DNA of 64,000 bases from Tridacna crocea (Eukaryota > Mollusca > Bivalvia > Cardiida > Cardiidae). Every line of letters begins with the position of its first letter. The first letter of the stretch is position 1. The position numbers and the translations under genes are program-made. Where the stretch lies: the NCBI GenBank assembly GCA_943736015.1, contig OX031063.1, positions 4,259,001 to 4,323,000 of the forward strand, given 5' to 3'. This document shows positions 49,201 to 52,200 of the stretch, in pieces. The notes beneath the pieces were generated by a model, which saw nothing but the letters and a program-made list of their open reading frames with translations, made no database searches and had not been told where the DNA came from.

Positions 49201-52200
49201 TTACTGAAAAATGGTAGGTCATTATTCTCATCAATGTCACTCTCTGAATCGATTTCTTCTAGTCTGAAAAGACAGAAATTGGTTAACCCATTACCACACA
49301 ATCCGTACTTTTGATGCCCCTGAGAAAGAAGCCTATAGAAAACATTGTGGGAAAAGGAGAAAATGCTGGTAACCAGCATTTTCTCCTTTTCCCACAAAGT
49401 TTTCTACCCTATCAAAGCGAAATTGCACCATTGGAGCCACTCTGAAATTGTCGTCTGCAAATGCTTTCAATTTGGATAGGTCTAAAATTTTGCTGTGTGG
49501 TAACGGGTTAAGTCATTCAAATAACATAGATAAATTTAAAGTTTGTACTTAGTATTTGTGACTTTATTATGTTGGTTTATACCAAACATTTTCTGTGTAA
49601 AAATCACAATGCCTTGAACACTTTACCAAAGGACAAAATTTTAGACTAGTAGGAACTGAAAGCAGTAGCAGATGACAAAATAAAAGTGACTGAAAAACTG
49701 AAATTTTGAGAGGGGAAGGGTAGAAAATATTGTAGGAAAATGAGAAAATACTTGCATTTTCTCTTTTTCCCACAATATTTTCATAGGGCTTCTTTCTCAG
49801 GGTTGTTAAAAGTTGGGATTGTGCGGTAAAGGAATTAATTCTGATGAAATAACCGAAAGTTAACTTTTCAATCAACTTTCTTTTTGGAACCAATGACTAT
49901 GATCTTATTGCACAAAATAGGCAGTCTGATCTTCAACTAAACTGTCTGCTTTGCTATAACAATCTGGACAATGGTAACCTTAAAATTGCCCTTATAGAGG
50001 TTTTATATCTAGGTTCTGTATTCACCAACCATTCTTAAGAATATTCTTTCTCTAATTCTTAAGAGTTTTCTGGATTTGAAAGTAACACAACTTCTGATTG
50101 GTTGAGCCAAATGGCTCAACCAATTAGAACTTCTGCTACTTTTAGATTCAGAAAATTCTTCTCCATAAAACTAAGAATATTGTTAAGAGTGTTTGGTGAA
50201 TATGGATTCAGGTTTATATGGTGCTCTAAGGTTTAATACTACTGAATGACAACAAAATTAAGAAATCTGATATTCAGCGCAGCATATACAAAAATCTAAC
50301 AAAATTTTCCTTTGTCTAGCCATGCAGTAATGTGATCACCATGTCTCGGTGTCAATAACACTAGAATGGGAGTTATAAATAAACAGCAGAATGGGAATAT
50401 ATTAAGTTTACATGTGCTGGGTATCACAGGTTGATTTCACTTTACACTGCCTTTATGATTTAACCCTTTACCAAACAATCCCGACTTTTAATGACCCTGC
50501 GAGAAACCTTTAGAAAACATTGTGGGAAAAGGAGAAAATGCTGGTCACCAGCATTTTCTCCTTTTCCCATAATGTTTTCTACCCTTCCAACAACACAGTT
50601 CAATTTTTCAAACACATTTATTTTGGTCATTTGCAGATGCTTTCAATTTGGAGCAGACTAAAATTTTATCATTTAGTGAAGAGGAAAAAGCCAGTGTCAC
50701 ACCTATGGTCATTTCCCTAGTTGACCGTATTTCAAACATAGTGCCATACTGCCATAGTGTTACAAGGGTTGAGATATTATTATTTGCAAGTTATGGAAAA
50801 GAGGGGAGAAAGTCTTCATACAAAATACAAGAACTGCAACTGTTTTGTGGCAGTGTTTCTATTTATCACTGTTTGGATAGGAATTCGTCTTGTAACTGAC
50901 TGCATGGGGATTGGTCGGCTAATAAGCAGGTATGAAAAAGTAGGGGAATAGAATGGGTGCATCAGTCCTGTTAACCCTTAACCACACAATGGTGACTTTA
51001 ATTAATGACCCTGGGAAAGAAGCCTTTTGAAAACATTGTGGGAAAAGGAGAAAATGCTGGGGACCAGCATTTTCTCCTTTTCCAAAAATGTTTTCTACCC
51101 TATCATCAGAGAATTGTGCCATTTGAGCCACAATGAAATGGTCGTCTGTAAATGCTTTCAATTTGGAGAAGTCTAAAATTTTGTCGTCTGGTAAAAGGTT
51201 AAATTTCAATAAAACATTTGTGCAAATGCAGATTGTTATGTAAAACTATGTTGTAGCAAAGTTGTGACATTTTGACATATATTAAAAGTAAAAGGATGTT
51301 AAAGGAATATTGATTGCTATTGATGTAATAAAATAATGAAATTATTGTTTGGTCACTTATGCTTTAGACAGCAAATTGTGGCCAAACTATTTTAGAAGAT
51401 TAAAATGCTTTACTAGCAAACTACAGATACAAGATTACAGGGTACTTTCTCCATTGGTGTATGATCTCTTCATGCTGCTTTCAAACATAAACCTACTGAG
51501 AACATTCCTTAAGACTTAGTATGTACCCCTGGTCTTTAAGTAGAGGTGTCCTCTCTGAGGAGGGTTTTTCCAATGTCCCATAGCTATTGGGTACTGGAGT
51601 GTTCTCTCTAGAGGGTATAATTATTGTTTCTGACTGCTGGTTGTCTACTGTGGTCTCTTCTTCCTGTATAAATAAAGAAAAGCTTGAAGATGTTTTGGGA
51701 AATGAAACTAACGAAGAAAATTTGAAAAACAACTTTCAGATATTTAAGTTTACCATTTACCAAATATTTTTGAATTTTTAGGGACCATTGGATAGACAGC
51801 TTGTAAAACAATGTGGGCAAAGGAGAAAATGCTGGTAATTTTCTCCATATTGTTACCTACTATTTCAAACACAAATCTCATTATTTGAGCCCTTTTAAAC
51901 TTAGTTTCTTTCAAATACTTGCAATTTAGATGATTTAGTACTTTATTTAAGATTAAAAGTCTAATATATCATAATACATGTCAAAATAGTGTGATAAAAA
52001 TTATTTTCAAATTCCCCCATTTCCATAATTTCTTGAACAGACTTTTTGCAGTATGTTGAAAGATAAAGTCAGTTGTCTGAACATGTTCCAGGTATCAAGT
52101 TAGTTCTGCTTTCTTTACTAAACAGGTATCTTCAGCCTGACAAACAATAAGGCAAAGGCCTTTTTGGGTATTTTTAGATCTAGATAATACTGTACAGAAA

